Under the pieces are notes generated by a model that did not search any database, was not told the DNA's origin, and saw only the letters and a list, made by a program, of their open reading frames with translations. Shown piece by piece: positions 19,248-28,111 of a stretch of 61,246 nt of DNA; position 1 is the stretch's first letter; every line of letters begins with the position of its first letter. Source of the stretch: Acidobacteriota bacterium (lineage in GTDB: Bacteria > Acidobacteriota > Thermoanaerobaculia > Multivoradales > Multivoraceae). Location of the stretch: positions 1 through 61,246 of the forward strand of contig JAPOXA010000005.1 in the NCBI GenBank assembly GCA_026707325.1, read 5' to 3'. The position numbers and the translations under genes were made by a program.

Positions 19248-20423
19248 TCAGGAGGCCGCCAGCAGACGAACCAGGCGCTCGATCCGGCGGTCGCCGTCGG
19301 GCTCGAGCCGCTGCGCCCGGCGAAGCAGTTTCTCGGCGGCCTTCCGCTCGCCCCGCCGCAGCAGCACCTCGCCCAACGCCGCCGCCGGCGCCGCCTCGTC
19401 CGGTCCAAGTCGCCGCGCCCGGCTGTAGAAGCGTTCCGCCTCGTCCAGGCGCCCGTAGCGCAGGCTCAGATCGCCGAGGGCGATGTAGGTGAACGGGTTG
19501 CGGTTGCGTTTGACGTCCGCCATCAGCAGCAGGTCGTCCGCCTCCTCCGTCCGGCCGTTCAGCCGCAGCAACACAGCCAGGTTGACCAGGGCTGAACTGA
19601 GCCCCGGATCGACGACCAGGGCTTGCCGGTAGCTCGACTCCGCCTGGTCTGTCCGGCCGCTCCGGCGCTGCGCCACTCCCAGGTTGGCCCAGGCGGACGC
19701 CAGTTCGGGGTCGATCCGGACCGCGTCCTCGAGCCAGGCGACGGCTTGGTCGAGGCGCTCGGCCCGCAGCGCCTCGGCGCCCCGGTTCGAGTAGTAGAGG
19801 GCGGTCGCCGTGAGATCGCTGATCGGCGAGACCCGGAAGCCCCGCTCGTCCTCGCGCAGGCCGAAGTCGATGAGCCGCATCGCGTGCCTGGGTCCGAAAC
19901 CCACGGCAACGTGGTCGGAGATGACGATCAGGTCGCCCTCGCGCTCGAAGTTCTCGACGTGCGACACCTCGACGAAGTAGGCGGCGAGATCGAGCTCCCT
20001 GGCCATGCCGACGAACATCTGGGTAAAGGCCAGGCAGTTGGCGATCCCGCTCTCGAAGACCTCGACCGCGGATCCGGTATGCCCGGCCTTGTACTCCACG
20101 CCGAGCATGGATGTCTCGGTCACCGCCTCGACCAGGCGATCCAGACGCTTGTCCCGGTCAGCCTGGCCGACCGCTTCGTGAACCCAGGCGGCCATTTCGT
20201 CGTTCAGCGCGAACGGCACCAGGGCACGGCTGACTTCGCGGCGATCGAGTTCACGCAGCAGCGCGTTCTCGCCCGTCTCGCGCACGCCGGTCGAGGCGCA
20301 GGCCAGAGTCAGCGCAGCCGGAAGCGTCGTCACAGCCAGCCGATTCAGCCAGCGGCGCCCGACTCGCGGTTCGATGTCCCCCGAAGTCACAGCGGTTACA
20401 CCCTCCATCGGCGCCCGCACCAT
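19248..20423 (-). CDS. TPR lipoprotein with transglutaminase-like N-terminal region
   Basis: The 391-aa protein starts at the ATG at 20423 (20408 is an alternative). A hydrophobic segment ends in LTLAC, a lipobox with Cys42, so it should be lipid-anchored. Residues of about 90-190 contain ANCLAFTQMFVGMARELDL and ISDHVAVGF, the Cys and His context of bacterial transglutaminase-like domains. From about residue 215 there are several tetratricopeptide repeats (ALRAERLDQAVAWLEDAVRIDPE, GRTDQAESSYRQALVVDP and others). TPRs usually build envelope protein complexes. Its partner is unknown. Hydantoinase A follows after a 31-bp gap. Confidence 0.75.
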   Translation of the reverse strand: MVRAPMEGVTAVTSGDIEPRVGRRWLNRLAVTTLPAALTLACASTGVRETGENALLRELDRREVSRALVPFALNDEMAAWVHEAVGQADRDKRLDRLVEAVTETSMLGVEYKAGHTGSAVEVFESGIANCLAFTQMFVGMARELDLAAYFVEVSHVENFEREGDLIVISDHVAVGFGPRHAMRLIDFGLREDERGFRVSPISDLTATALYYSNRGAEALRAERLDQAVAWLEDAVRIDPELASAWANLGVAQRRSGRTDQAESSYRQALVVDPGLSSALVNLAVLLRLNGRTEEADDLLLMADVKRNRNPFTYIALGDLSLRYGRLDEAERFYSRARRLGPDEAAPAAALGEVLLRRGERKAAEKLLRRAQRLEPDGDRRIERLVRLLAAS

Positions 20424-20530
20424 CTTACAGCGCCGTTGATCCCCAACCGGCACGGATGCCTCAGGATTCCCGCGGCGCCGAAGGCCGTCCGTGCCCCTCC
20501 GCCGCGCGCCCTCGGAAAGCTCGGTCCGCG

Positions 20531-21106
20531 TCAGGACTCGGCGCGCCGCGCCTTGAGCACCCGGCGCCGCAGGAGTCGCACGCTGACCACAGCGACCAGG
20601 AGCGCGACCGCGGCCAGAGCAAGCACGGGCATCGTGATCGCCAGGAGCGACAAGCCGGCGGCCGACCCGGCCTCCCCGGTCGACACGATGGGATTGCCGA
20701 TCCCGGCCGTCGCCATCGTGGAGGCTCCCCTCAGCAGCGTCGTCCCGGTCTGGACCACTGCCGCCGCCGTTCCACCGGCCACCGCCGCGAGAGCCCAACC
20801 AAGCAGTGGCGTCGCGGTCTCGATGTTCGCCGCGGCCACGACAACGCCGGCCGTCACCGCAGCCGGCATCGCGGCTACGTCGAGCACGTTGTCGAGCCAG
20901 GGGATGTAGTAGGCGCCGATCTCGCAGACGGTGGCCACGGCCAGCGCCAGGAGCGCGGGAGTGCCGGCCATCCACTCGAAGCCCTCGGCCAGGTCGAGCG
21001 CACCGGCCCTGGCCCCGACGCCCATGACCAGGACAGGCAGAAAGACCCGGAAGCCGCAGGCGGCCGCCAACCCGATACCAAGACCGACGCTGAGCAGAAT
21101 CTCCAT
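20531..21106 (-). CDS. DUF4126 family membrane protein
   Basis: The 191-aa protein is strongly hydrophobic, with five or six predicted membrane helices and small-residue-rich turns. The start (ILLSVGLGIGLAAACGFRVFLP) and GNPIVSTGEAGSA match the DUF4126 pattern. Members are inner-membrane proteins of unknown function. It sits 26 bp downstream of murJ on the same strand and probably shares its transcript. Confidence 0.75.
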   Translation of the reverse strand: MEILLSVGLGIGLAAACGFRVFLPVLVMGVGARAGALDLAEGFEWMAGTPALLALAVATVCEIGAYYIPWLDNVLDVAAMPAAVTAGVVVAAANIETATPLLGWALAAVAGGTAAAVVQTGTTLLRGASTMATAGIGNPIVSTGEAGSAAGLSLLAITMPVLALAAVALLVAVVSVRLLRRRVLKARRAES

Positions 21107-21132
21107 CTCGCGGCTCCTCTTCCTGGTTCAGA

Positions 21133-22839
21133 CTACGTCGAGGGCGGCCGGCGGGTTTCGACCAACCAACGGCGCAGGGCCAGCGCTTCGGGCACCTTGA
21201 GCACGTTGGCGGCGCCGAGGTAGGTGACGGCGAAGCCGACGACCGGAACGACACCGGCTATCCAGGGCGGACCCGGCACAAGGGTCTGCGTCGCCGCCCA
21301 GGGCGCCACGCAAGCCGCGCCCAGTGCCAGGTGCAACATCCACGACCGCCATGGCGCCCGGACAGCGACGTCTCGTCGCTTCAGCCGCCCAAGCAACAGC
21401 CCCAGCTCGAGCCACGCACCCACCGCGGACCCCAGCGCGAGCCCGACCGCGCCAAGGCGCAGAGCCTGGGCCCCCTCTGGCGCCGCCGCCCGCAACCAGG
21501 GCAACACCTCTCCGAGCGGGAAACGGTCGAGCAGAATCATCAAGACGGTGCCGAGCCCGGCCGCGAGGACGAGTCGCATCGCCGCGATCCGGGCGGGGCT
21601 TCGGGTGTCTCCCAGTGAAAAGAACACGCTCTGCAGAAGCCGCGAGGCACTGGAAGCCAGCAGGCCGAGAGAGTAAGCGCTTAGAACGAGGAACACGAGC
21701 CCGTTGTCGGCAAGGTCAAACTCACCGCGACGGTAGATTGCGCCGACGATCCCGAACCCCAACAGCACGTAACCGACCAGGGTCGGCGCCACCAGAAACG
21801 ACATCGCCGCCAGAGACCGTTGGGCACGCTCGGAGGCGGCCCGCGCGCGCTCGGGGGCGTCCCCGCGAAGTCGCGAAAGTTCCGTCAGTTCCGCTGCGGC
21901 CACCGAAACGGCGAAGAGGGAGATGGGGAGCAGATACAGACGCTGACCCCAGGTCAGCGCCGCCAGAGCGCCCTTGACCAGGAAAGACGCAAGGAAGAGA
22001 TCAACGTAAGCGCCGAGCTGGCCTACGCCCCGACCGGCGATCGCCGGGCCCAGGTTGGCCAAGGTCGTCCGAACGCCCTTTGCCCGGAGGCTGAGGGACA
22101 GACGCAGACCCTCCGTAACTCGAAGGACCAGAGGCAGCTGCACCGCGAACTGAAGGAGACCGCCGCCGAGACCGCCCCAGCAGACGGCAAGCGCGAGCGT
22201 TTCGACGCGATCGCTGCCACCGCTCGTGGTCCGCATCGCCACGAAGAGGATCGTGGCGATCACGCTCGCGTTCCAGAAGCACGGCGCCAGGTATGGAAGC
22301 AGAAAACGGCGGTGGCTGTTCAGGACGCCAAGGCACCAGGCCGACAGCGTGATCGCCGCCACCATCGGGAAACAGATGCGCACCGCGGTCGTGGCCAACT
22401 CCAGTCGATCGATCGCCTCCGTCCCGGCCGCCACTGCCTCCGCGTCCGCGGCAAAGCCGGCGACCAGCAGGCGCACGATCTGAGGGGCCAGCAGGACGCC
22501 AACCAGACTCAACGCGGCCATCGCCGAGAACAGAAGGCCGAGGATGGCACCGGCCAGAGCGCCGGCCTCGCGGCGCCGGCCTTCGGCCAGCAAACGGCTG
22601 TACGTCGGAATGAACGATGCCGAGAGCGCCTGGTCGCCGAGCAGGTTCTGCAGGACGTTCGGCGCCCGAAAGGCCACCGCCAGCACATCGGTCAGGGCGC
22701 CGACGCCAGCGACACCCGCGATCACGGCTTCCCGGACCAGGCCGAGAACACGGCTGGCCACGATGCCGGCCGCGATCCGCGGCGCACCGCTCACGGTCGC
22801 CGGCGCGCTCGCTCCTCCGGCGGACTCCGCCAGGGTCAA
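21133..22839 (-). CDS. murJ: Lipid II flippase MurJ
   Basis: The 568-aa polytopic protein has about 14 hydrophobic segments. The N-terminal family pattern is clear: RIAAGIVASRVLGLVREAVIA, then DVLAVAFRAPNVLQNLLGDQALSASFIPTYS, typical of MurJ/MviN. It flips lipid-linked peptidoglycan precursor across the inner membrane. The start is a TTG at 22839 overlapping the stop of the upstream PilZ-AMIN gene (TTGA); a GTG at 22794 is an alternative closer to the conserved core. Overlap with a gene carrying an AMIN domain, a domain linked to cell-wall enzymes, fits an envelope role for both. Confidence 0.92.
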   Translation of the reverse strand: MTLAESAGGASAPATVSGAPRIAAGIVASRVLGLVREAVIAGVAGVGALTDVLAVAFRAPNVLQNLLGDQALSASFIPTYSRLLAEGRRREAGALAGAILGLLFSAMAALSLVGVLLAPQIVRLLVAGFAADAEAVAAGTEAIDRLELATTAVRICFPMVAAITLSAWCLGVLNSHRRFLLPYLAPCFWNASVIATILFVAMRTTSGGSDRVETLALAVCWGGLGGGLLQFAVQLPLVLRVTEGLRLSLSLRAKGVRTTLANLGPAIAGRGVGQLGAYVDLFLASFLVKGALAALTWGQRLYLLPISLFAVSVAAAELTELSRLRGDAPERARAASERAQRSLAAMSFLVAPTLVGYVLLGFGIVGAIYRRGEFDLADNGLVFLVLSAYSLGLLASSASRLLQSVFFSLGDTRSPARIAAMRLVLAAGLGTVLMILLDRFPLGEVLPWLRAAAPEGAQALRLGAVGLALGSAVGAWLELGLLLGRLKRRDVAVRAPWRSWMLHLALGAACVAPWAATQTLVPGPPWIAGVVPVVGFAVTYLGAANVLKVPEALALRRWLVETRRPPST

Positions 22840-24308
22840 TCCGAAAGGTTGACGACGACCCGGTCGCCGCGCCGCTCGACCGTCGCCACGACGTTGGGCG
22901 CCGCCAGGTCGAGCACCACGTGCAGGTTCCGCGTCGCTCCCCTGCCATGAACGCCGGTACGCACGCGGCGCAACCGGGCAGCGCTGACGGCGCTCGCGTC
23001 GTAGTCCCGCTGCACGCCGATCAGGCGCACGAGCAGCCGCGGCGGCGCTTCAAGGAGCATCACCTGGTGGCGTTCGAACGGGGCGTTGCCCGTGATCTCG
23101 ACCAGTGTGCGGTCATCCTGCAGTGAGGCCGTGATGGAGCGAAGCGCGGTCGCGTTGGCGGGCGGTGCGCTCGGCGCCGGAGTTGACTGTGGAGGCACCG
23201 AAGGACGCGGCCGGCGTGTCGGCTCGCGAGATGGGACAGTCGCCTCGGGAGATCGGGTGACCGGCTCGGGAGACGAGGCGGCAGCCTCGGGAGACCGCGC
23301 AGCCGGCTCGGAAGGCCGGGCGGGAACTTCCGCGGCGACCGGGGCCGGAGCCGGCGTCGACTCGGTCGAAGGGCGAACGGCCGCGGGAGGATCCGCGGGC
23401 CGGGTCGATTCCTCGACCGGCGCCGAAACCTCGAAGCTCTGCGCTACGGGAACAGGCTGCTCCCCGTTGCCGTTTCCGCCCATGCCGACGAGCCGTATCA
23501 GCGGCCCACGCAGAAAGATGAGAAGGATGCCGACCAGGATGACGCCGGCCACGGTCGGCCAGACCCAGGAAGGTCGTTCGGACTCCCGGTCCATCCAGTC
23601 TTCGTCGTCACCCGCGAGGTCGCCGAACAGCTCGGCCCGCGTACTTCCGACTTCGCTGTCCCCGCTCGTCGATTCCTCCGGGGAGGCGGCCTCTTCCGAA
23701 GGCGGTTCCTCAGCGGCTTCCACGACATCGACCGGCCCGGGCTCGCCTGCCTCGTCGTGTTCTTCCGCCGGCTCGACGTCGTCCTCGACCGCGGACGGCT
23801 CCGCCATCTCCGCGACGGCCTCCTCCGGTGTGTCGTCCACCGCATCCGCTGTGTCGTCCACCGGCTCGACCTCTTCCGTTTCGGTTTCCACCCCTCCGGC
23901 CGTCGCTGGCGGGGCCGCTCTGGCGACCGGGTCCGAACCAGCCGTCTCGTCCGGCTGCTCGGAGAACAGCATCGCCAGGCGTTCCTCTCCCGGCGGCTCC
24001 ACACGCGTGAACTGCATGCCCATTCCCGCCGGCTGGTCGGCGCCGCCCGGCGCTTCGCGCACCCAGACCACCGCGGCCTCACCCTGAACCGTGTCGGGCG
24101 GGTCCCCCGACCCCAGTTCGAGAACGAACTCCGCGGCCGTACCCACGGGACGGACGTCGGAGGTGGCCACGAACATGCCGCCGACCGCGATGTCGCGCGT
24201 CCGGGCAACCAGCTCCGCGTCCTCGCCGGACGCCGTCAGGCGAACCGGCGCCTCCCGCAACAGGCGGCGGGACTCGCGGAAGCGGAAACTCTGACTAGCC
24301 GGGGACAT
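22836..24308 (-). CDS. PilZ-like domain / transmembrane / AMIN domain protein
   Basis: I start at the ATG at 24308 because an AAGGAG lies 12 bp upstream; the TTG at 24317 would be too close to it. The 490-aa protein begins with a PilZ-type domain (about residues 10-110). RRLLR at 14-18 supplies the RxxxR motif, and DIAVGG at 39-44 is the DxSxxG motif with Ala for Ser. A long acidic Glu/Pro/Ala region follows. A single membrane helix lies near 246-268 (WVWPTVAGVILVGILLIFL), then a Pro/Ser-rich stalk and a C-terminal AMIN domain (about 386-490). The predicted topology is cytosolic PilZ and periplasmic AMIN, a candidate link from cyclic-di-GMP to the cell wall. Confidence 0.8.
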   Translation of the reverse strand: MSPASQSFRFRESRRLLREAPVRLTASGEDAELVARTRDIAVGGMFVATSDVRPVGTAAEFVLELGSGDPPDTVQGEAAVVWVREAPGGADQPAGMGMQFTRVEPPGEERLAMLFSEQPDETAGSDPVARAAPPATAGGVETETEEVEPVDDTADAVDDTPEEAVAEMAEPSAVEDDVEPAEEHDEAGEPGPVDVVEAAEEPPSEEAASPEESTSGDSEVGSTRAELFGDLAGDDEDWMDRESERPSWVWPTVAGVILVGILLIFLRGPLIRLVGMGGNGNGEQPVPVAQSFEVSAPVEESTRPADPPAAVRPSTESTPAPAPVAAEVPARPSEPAARSPEAAASSPEPVTRSPEATVPSREPTRRPRPSVPPQSTPAPSAPPANATALRSITASLQDDRTLVEITGNAPFERHQVMLLEAPPRLLVRLIGVQRDYDASAVSAARLRRVRTGVHGRGATRNLHVVLDLAAPNVVATVERRGDRVVVNLSD

Positions 24309-24370
24309 GGATGCCAAGCGCTCCTTTGCAAAGGGCGCCGCAATAGTAACCTTTCAGGCCGCCGCAACCC

Positions 24371-25723
24371 TCAGGAAGCCTGGGCCCCCTTGCGCGCCAC
24401 CAGCAGCGCCATCTCCAGAGCCTGCTCGTAGTTCAGCCGCGGATCGACCTGGGAGCGATAGGCCCGGCGCAGCCCACGCTCGTCCAGACCGCGGGCGCCG
24501 CCCGTGCACTCGGTGACGTCCTCGCCCGTGAGTTCGAAGTGGACGCCGCCGAGAATGGTGCCGTGGGCCGCGTGAAGGTCGAAGGCCTGCTCCAACTCCG
24601 ACAGGATGGCGTTGAAGTCCCTGGTCTTCATGCCGTCGGAGGTGCTCTTCGTGTTCCCGTGCATCGGATCGCAGATCCAGAGCACCGGCCTGCCGGTGGC
24701 CGAGACCGCCTCGATGATCGGCGGCAGCTCCCGAGCCACGTTCTCGGCGCCGCAGCGGTGAATCAGCGCGAGCCGCCCCTCCTCGCCGTCGGGATTCAGC
24801 ATCTCGACCAGGTCCGCCACGTCGGTGGGATCCATGCCGGTCCCCACCTTCACGCCCAGGGGGTTCCGAATGCCGCGCGCGTACTCGATGTGGGCGGAGC
24901 CCGGGAACGCCGTCCGCAACCCGATCCACGGCAGATGGGTCGAAAGGTTGTACCAGCCGTCCCGCCGCGGCACCGTCCGGGTCTGCGCCTGCTCGTAGAC
25001 GAGGTGCAGGGCTTCGTGGCTGGCGTAGAAGTCGACGCGCTCGATCTGGCCGACCTCGACGCCGGCGAGGGTCTCCATGAACTTCAGCGAGTCGGCGATC
25101 GATTCGACCCGGCGCTGGTACTCGGCGGCGTTCTGCGAATGGCCCACGAAGTCGAGGTTCCAGTACTCCGGGTGGTGCAGATCCGCGAAACCACCGTCGA
25201 TCAAGCCCCGGATGAAGTTCAGAGTCAGCGCTGAGCGGTGGTAGCCGCGCAGAAGGTTGAGCGGATCGGGCTCACGCGCGCCGGCGTCGAAACCGAGCGA
25301 GTTGACGAGGTCGCCCCGGTACGACGGCAGGGTCTCGCCGCCGCGGGTCTCGGTGTCGGACGACCGCGGCTTGGCGTACTGGCCCGCGAAGCGGCCGATG
25401 CGGATCACCCGCTTCTTCAGGCTGTGGGTCAGGACCAGACTCATCTGCAGCAGGATCTTCAGCTTCGCCGTGATCGCGTCGGACGTGCATTCGGCGAAGC
25501 TCTCCGCGCAGTCCCCGCCCTGGAGGACGAAGCGCTCACCGCGTGCCGCGGAGGCCAACTGCCCCTTCAGCGTCTCGACCTCCCAGGACGTCACGAGCGG
25601 CGGCAACGCCGCGAGCCGGCCGGCTGCCGCCTGGAGCGCATCCTGGTCCGCATAGGTCGGCTGCTGGCGCACGTCGGCGCTCTGCCAGGATGTCGGCTTC
25701 CAGTTGTCCACTGCGTTGCTCAT
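24371..25723 (-). CDS. Class II 3-deoxy-7-phosphoheptulonate (DAHP) synthase
   Basis: The 450-aa protein condenses phosphoenolpyruvate and erythrose-4-phosphate in the first step of the shikimate pathway. Class II (plant/Mycobacterium AroG-like) signatures are plain: the N-terminal NWKPTSWQSADVRQQP, FVLQGGDCAESF with the metal-binding Cys, GRFAGQYAKPRS, PVLWICDPMHGNT, GGVHFELTGEDVTEC and DPRLNYEQALEMA. Length is typical for the class. It is flanked by the PilZ-AMIN gene (62 bp) and a YhhQ-like transporter (30 bp) on the same strand, so it lies in a mixed housekeeping transcript. Confidence 0.95.
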   Translation of the reverse strand: MSNAVDNWKPTSWQSADVRQQPTYADQDALQAAAGRLAALPPLVTSWEVETLKGQLASAARGERFVLQGGDCAESFAECTSDAITAKLKILLQMSLVLTHSLKKRVIRIGRFAGQYAKPRSSDTETRGGETLPSYRGDLVNSLGFDAGAREPDPLNLLRGYHRSALTLNFIRGLIDGGFADLHHPEYWNLDFVGHSQNAAEYQRRVESIADSLKFMETLAGVEVGQIERVDFYASHEALHLVYEQAQTRTVPRRDGWYNLSTHLPWIGLRTAFPGSAHIEYARGIRNPLGVKVGTGMDPTDVADLVEMLNPDGEEGRLALIHRCGAENVARELPPIIEAVSATGRPVLWICDPMHGNTKSTSDGMKTRDFNAILSELEQAFDLHAAHGTILGGVHFELTGEDVTECTGGARGLDERGLRRAYRSQVDPRLNYEQALEMALLVARKGAQAS

Positions 25724-25753
25724 CGCTCCACCGCACCCGAACGGCGCTGAATC

Positions 25754-26554
25754 CTAGTCCATCGCCCGCTGTCTCAGGTCCTCGCCTTCCTCGATCTCGA
25801 GATACCGGCGCAGCCAGCGGGTGCCCAGGTAGAAGGGCAGCGTATCTACCGCGGCCGCCAGGAACTTGAACACGTAGGCGGTGCCGATGAAGACCCACAA
25901 CTGCGGCCAGATCGGTTCCCCGGTCTCGACGGGAATCGCGGCCGCGGCGAAGTGCGTGATCGTGATGACGGAGAACGAGTCCACGAACTGGCTGACCACG
26001 GTCGATCCGTTGTTGCGCAGCCACAGGTGGCGTCCCTTCGTCAGCCGCTTCCAGAAGTGGAAAACCCAGACGTCGCAGAGTTGCGCACTCAGATAGGCGA
26101 TCATCGACGCCGCGATCACGCCCAGTGTCATCGTCCGGATCTCGAAGAAGATCGGCAGGCGGCCATCCGGGCCGGGCACGGGCGCGTCGAAGCCGGGCAG
26201 CGCGCCGCCCACCCACAGGATGACGGCGAGCCAGAGGTTGACGAGGAAGCCGACCCAGACCAGGAAGTTCGCCCGCTTGCGGCCGTAAATCTCGGAAATG
26301 AAGTCCGTGCACAGGAAGGTCAGCGGATAGGGCAGCACACCGACCGCCAGCGGCATCGGCACGCGCAGCCCGAAGACGGTGAAGCTCAAGTCCAGGAACC
26401 GCGTCACACCCAGGATGTTGAGCATCGTCATCGAGCCCAGGAACAGGCCAGCCAGGATGAGGAAGACCCGTTCGCGGCGCGCATGCAGCGCGCTGGCCTC
26501 GATCGGGTGCAGGTCGGGTGTGGACGACGCCGCCGGAGTCGCTGTCTTCATCAT
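25754..26554 (-). CDS. Queuosine precursor transporter (YhhQ/VUT family)
   Basis: The 266-aa inner-membrane protein has six to seven hydrophobic helices. The motif FLCTDFISEIYGRKRANFLVWVGF is characteristic of the YhhQ/VUT family, which imports 7-cyano- or 7-aminomethyl-7-deazaguanine for tRNA queuosine synthesis. The N-terminal 35 residues are hydrophilic. It starts at the ATG at 26554, overlapping the TerB stop (ATGA). A queuosine synthesis cluster is not present here, so the role rests on family alone. Confidence 0.85.
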   Translation of the reverse strand: MMKTATPAASSTPDLHPIEASALHARRERVFLILAGLFLGSMTMLNILGVTRFLDLSFTVFGLRVPMPLAVGVLPYPLTFLCTDFISEIYGRKRANFLVWVGFLVNLWLAVILWVGGALPGFDAPVPGPDGRLPIFFEIRTMTLGVIAASMIAYLSAQLCDVWVFHFWKRLTKGRHLWLRNNGSTVVSQFVDSFSVITITHFAAAAIPVETGEPIWPQLWVFIGTAYVFKFLAAAVDTLPFYLGTRWLRRYLEIEEGEDLRQRAMD

Positions 26555-27018
26555 TGCCCGGCGCCCTCCTGGACGCGGCTCCGCGCGCGCTGCCTGGCGG
26601 CGATGAAGTCGCCGTGTGGAAGGTGCAGCAGCCTCGCGATCTTCCGGATCAGGAACTCCTCCTGCGCCTCGAGCACCCGGTCGGCGAACGCCACCCGCCA
26701 CAGCTCCTCGATGAGCCGGCCCTTGCGGGCGTCGTCGAAGGACTCGTGGATCAGCCGGGTGAACTCGTACAGGCAGACGGAGCCCTCGGTTTCCGATTCG
26801 GCCAGCTCCACCAACTCGCTGGTCTGCTCCCGGGAAAGGCCTAGATGACGCCTGACGCCGGCCAGCACCGCCTCCTTCTCCTCCTCTGCGGCGTCGAAGT
26901 CGGCACGCATCACCTCGACCATCAGCGCGGCCGCGGCGAGCCGCAGGCGGGTGTCCGGATCGTCCGCCCGCGCGGGGTCGATCCGTTCGCCGAAGAAGCT
27001 GCGAATGCGGTCGAGCAT
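26551..27018 (-). CDS. TerB-like protein
   Basis: The 155-aa alpha-helical protein starts at the ATG at 27018 (MLDRIRSFFGERI). The stretch LRLAAAALMVEVMRADFDAAEEEKEAVL is the TerB/TerB-like helix pair with conserved acidic residues that may bind metal. DRVLEAQEEFLIRKIARLLHL repeats the theme, as expected for the internal duplication of the fold. The family takes its name from tellurite resistance, but most members are uncharacterised cytosolic proteins. It starts 8 bp after the acyl-CoA dehydrogenase-like gene and overlaps the transporter. Confidence 0.8.
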   Translation of the reverse strand: MLDRIRSFFGERIDPARADDPDTRLRLAAAALMVEVMRADFDAAEEEKEAVLAGVRRHLGLSREQTSELVELAESETEGSVCLYEFTRLIHESFDDARKGRLIEELWRVAFADRVLEAQEEFLIRKIARLLHLPHGDFIAARQRARSRVQEGAGQ

Positions 27019-27026
27019 GGCCGGCC

Positions 27027-28046
27027 TCAGCTCGACGGCGCGCCAAGTCGCGCCCAGGCTCCCCGCCGCCGTAGTTCCTTGGCGCGCGCGGCCACCCCGC
27101 CTCCGGCGGCGGCGCGCCGCCAGGCCGCGGCCGCGGCGTCGTCCACGAGCGCCCAGTGCTCCGCGTGGTCGGCGCGAGCACGCGCAGTCGCCCGGGACAG
27201 CGCCGCCACGCCGAGGTGCGCGGCGGGCTCGTCCAGCGGGCCGAAGGCCAGTGCGCCGGCGGCGACGAGCAGGAGCAGGAGATCCTCGACCGCGGCCTCC
27301 GGCCATCCCCACCGCCGGGCGAGCGCCAGGTTGTAGGCGGTCGTCGCCGCACCGATGTACAGATCCTCGATCGTCCGGAAGGGCTTGATCGCGTCGGCAT
27401 ACCCGTCCCCGTCCATCACCTCGCCGGTGGCCACCGGCACGGCGGCCAGATCGACGACGGCATGCCGGACCTCCGGGTTGGTCGGCGTCCGTCCCTCGAG
27501 CTCCATCGGAGCGATACGGATCCCCGGCCGGTCGCTCGGCACGCAGAGCGCCCGTAGGCGGTTGCGGTCCCCGTCACGGCCCACGGAAGCGATGACCAGC
27601 AGCGCGGCCGCGGACGGCGCCAGGGTGGCCCAACGCTTCTGACCGTCCAGGCGGAATCCGCCGTCCGGGGACTTCCTGAGCGAGGAATGAACGGCGCGCG
27701 GATGCGCTCCGCCCTCTTCGCTGGCGCAGAAGGCGACGATGCCGCCGTCGGGGACCAGATCCCGGCCGCCGCGTTCCCAGGCCAGTCGCCTCACCGCCGC
27801 CTGGTGTCCCGCCACCATCGCCCAGGCCGGACGATCGGCGACGAAACCGCCGAGCAGGCCGTGGCCGAAGTGATCGCGGCCGCGGAAAATCCGGCCGGAA
27901 GGGTCACCGCCGCCGTTCTCGCGCGCCTGCCACGGCGCCAGCACCTCCTCGCGGAAGGACCGGTACCAGCCGGCCGCGTCGTCGCCGGCCGCAAGCGGCG
28001 CGGGCCGGGCGGAAAGCAGATGACTCAGCACTGGGTCGAGAGTCAC
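27027..28046 (-). CDS. Acyl-CoA dehydrogenase-like flavoprotein, divergent
   Basis: I start at the GTG at 28046 (VTLDPVLSHLL), since the codons upstream run into the divergent aminotransferase gene. The 339-aa product shows the acyl-CoA dehydrogenase middle domain: VAFCASEEGGAHPRAVHSSL, then GGFRLDGQKRWATLAPSA, corresponding to the 'TEP.aGSd...l.G.K.wit' beta domain. An all-helical C-terminal region follows. Compared with typical members of about 380 aa it is short, and I cannot place a catalytic Glu. It may be a non-dehydrogenase relative. It is first in the minus-strand run toward terB. Confidence 0.6.
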   Translation of the reverse strand: MTLDPVLSHLLSARPAPLAAGDDAAGWYRSFREEVLAPWQARENGGGDPSGRIFRGRDHFGHGLLGGFVADRPAWAMVAGHQAAVRRLAWERGGRDLVPDGGIVAFCASEEGGAHPRAVHSSLRKSPDGGFRLDGQKRWATLAPSAAALLVIASVGRDGDRNRLRALCVPSDRPGIRIAPMELEGRTPTNPEVRHAVVDLAAVPVATGEVMDGDGYADAIKPFRTIEDLYIGAATTAYNLALARRWGWPEAAVEDLLLLLVAAGALAFGPLDEPAAHLGVAALSRATARARADHAEHWALVDDAAAAAWRRAAAGGGVAARAKELRRRGAWARLGAPSS

Positions 28047-28111
28047 GAACCGCCTCCCGAAACGACCTCTCGCGACGCCGGGCGCACTCGAATAAGCTCC
28101 ATCGGCCGAAA

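Noticed and set aside
17519..19492. 657-aa plus-strand open frame opposite hydantoinase A
   Set aside because: It mirrors the real minus-strand gene and has Arg/Ala/Asp-biased composition with no domain pattern.
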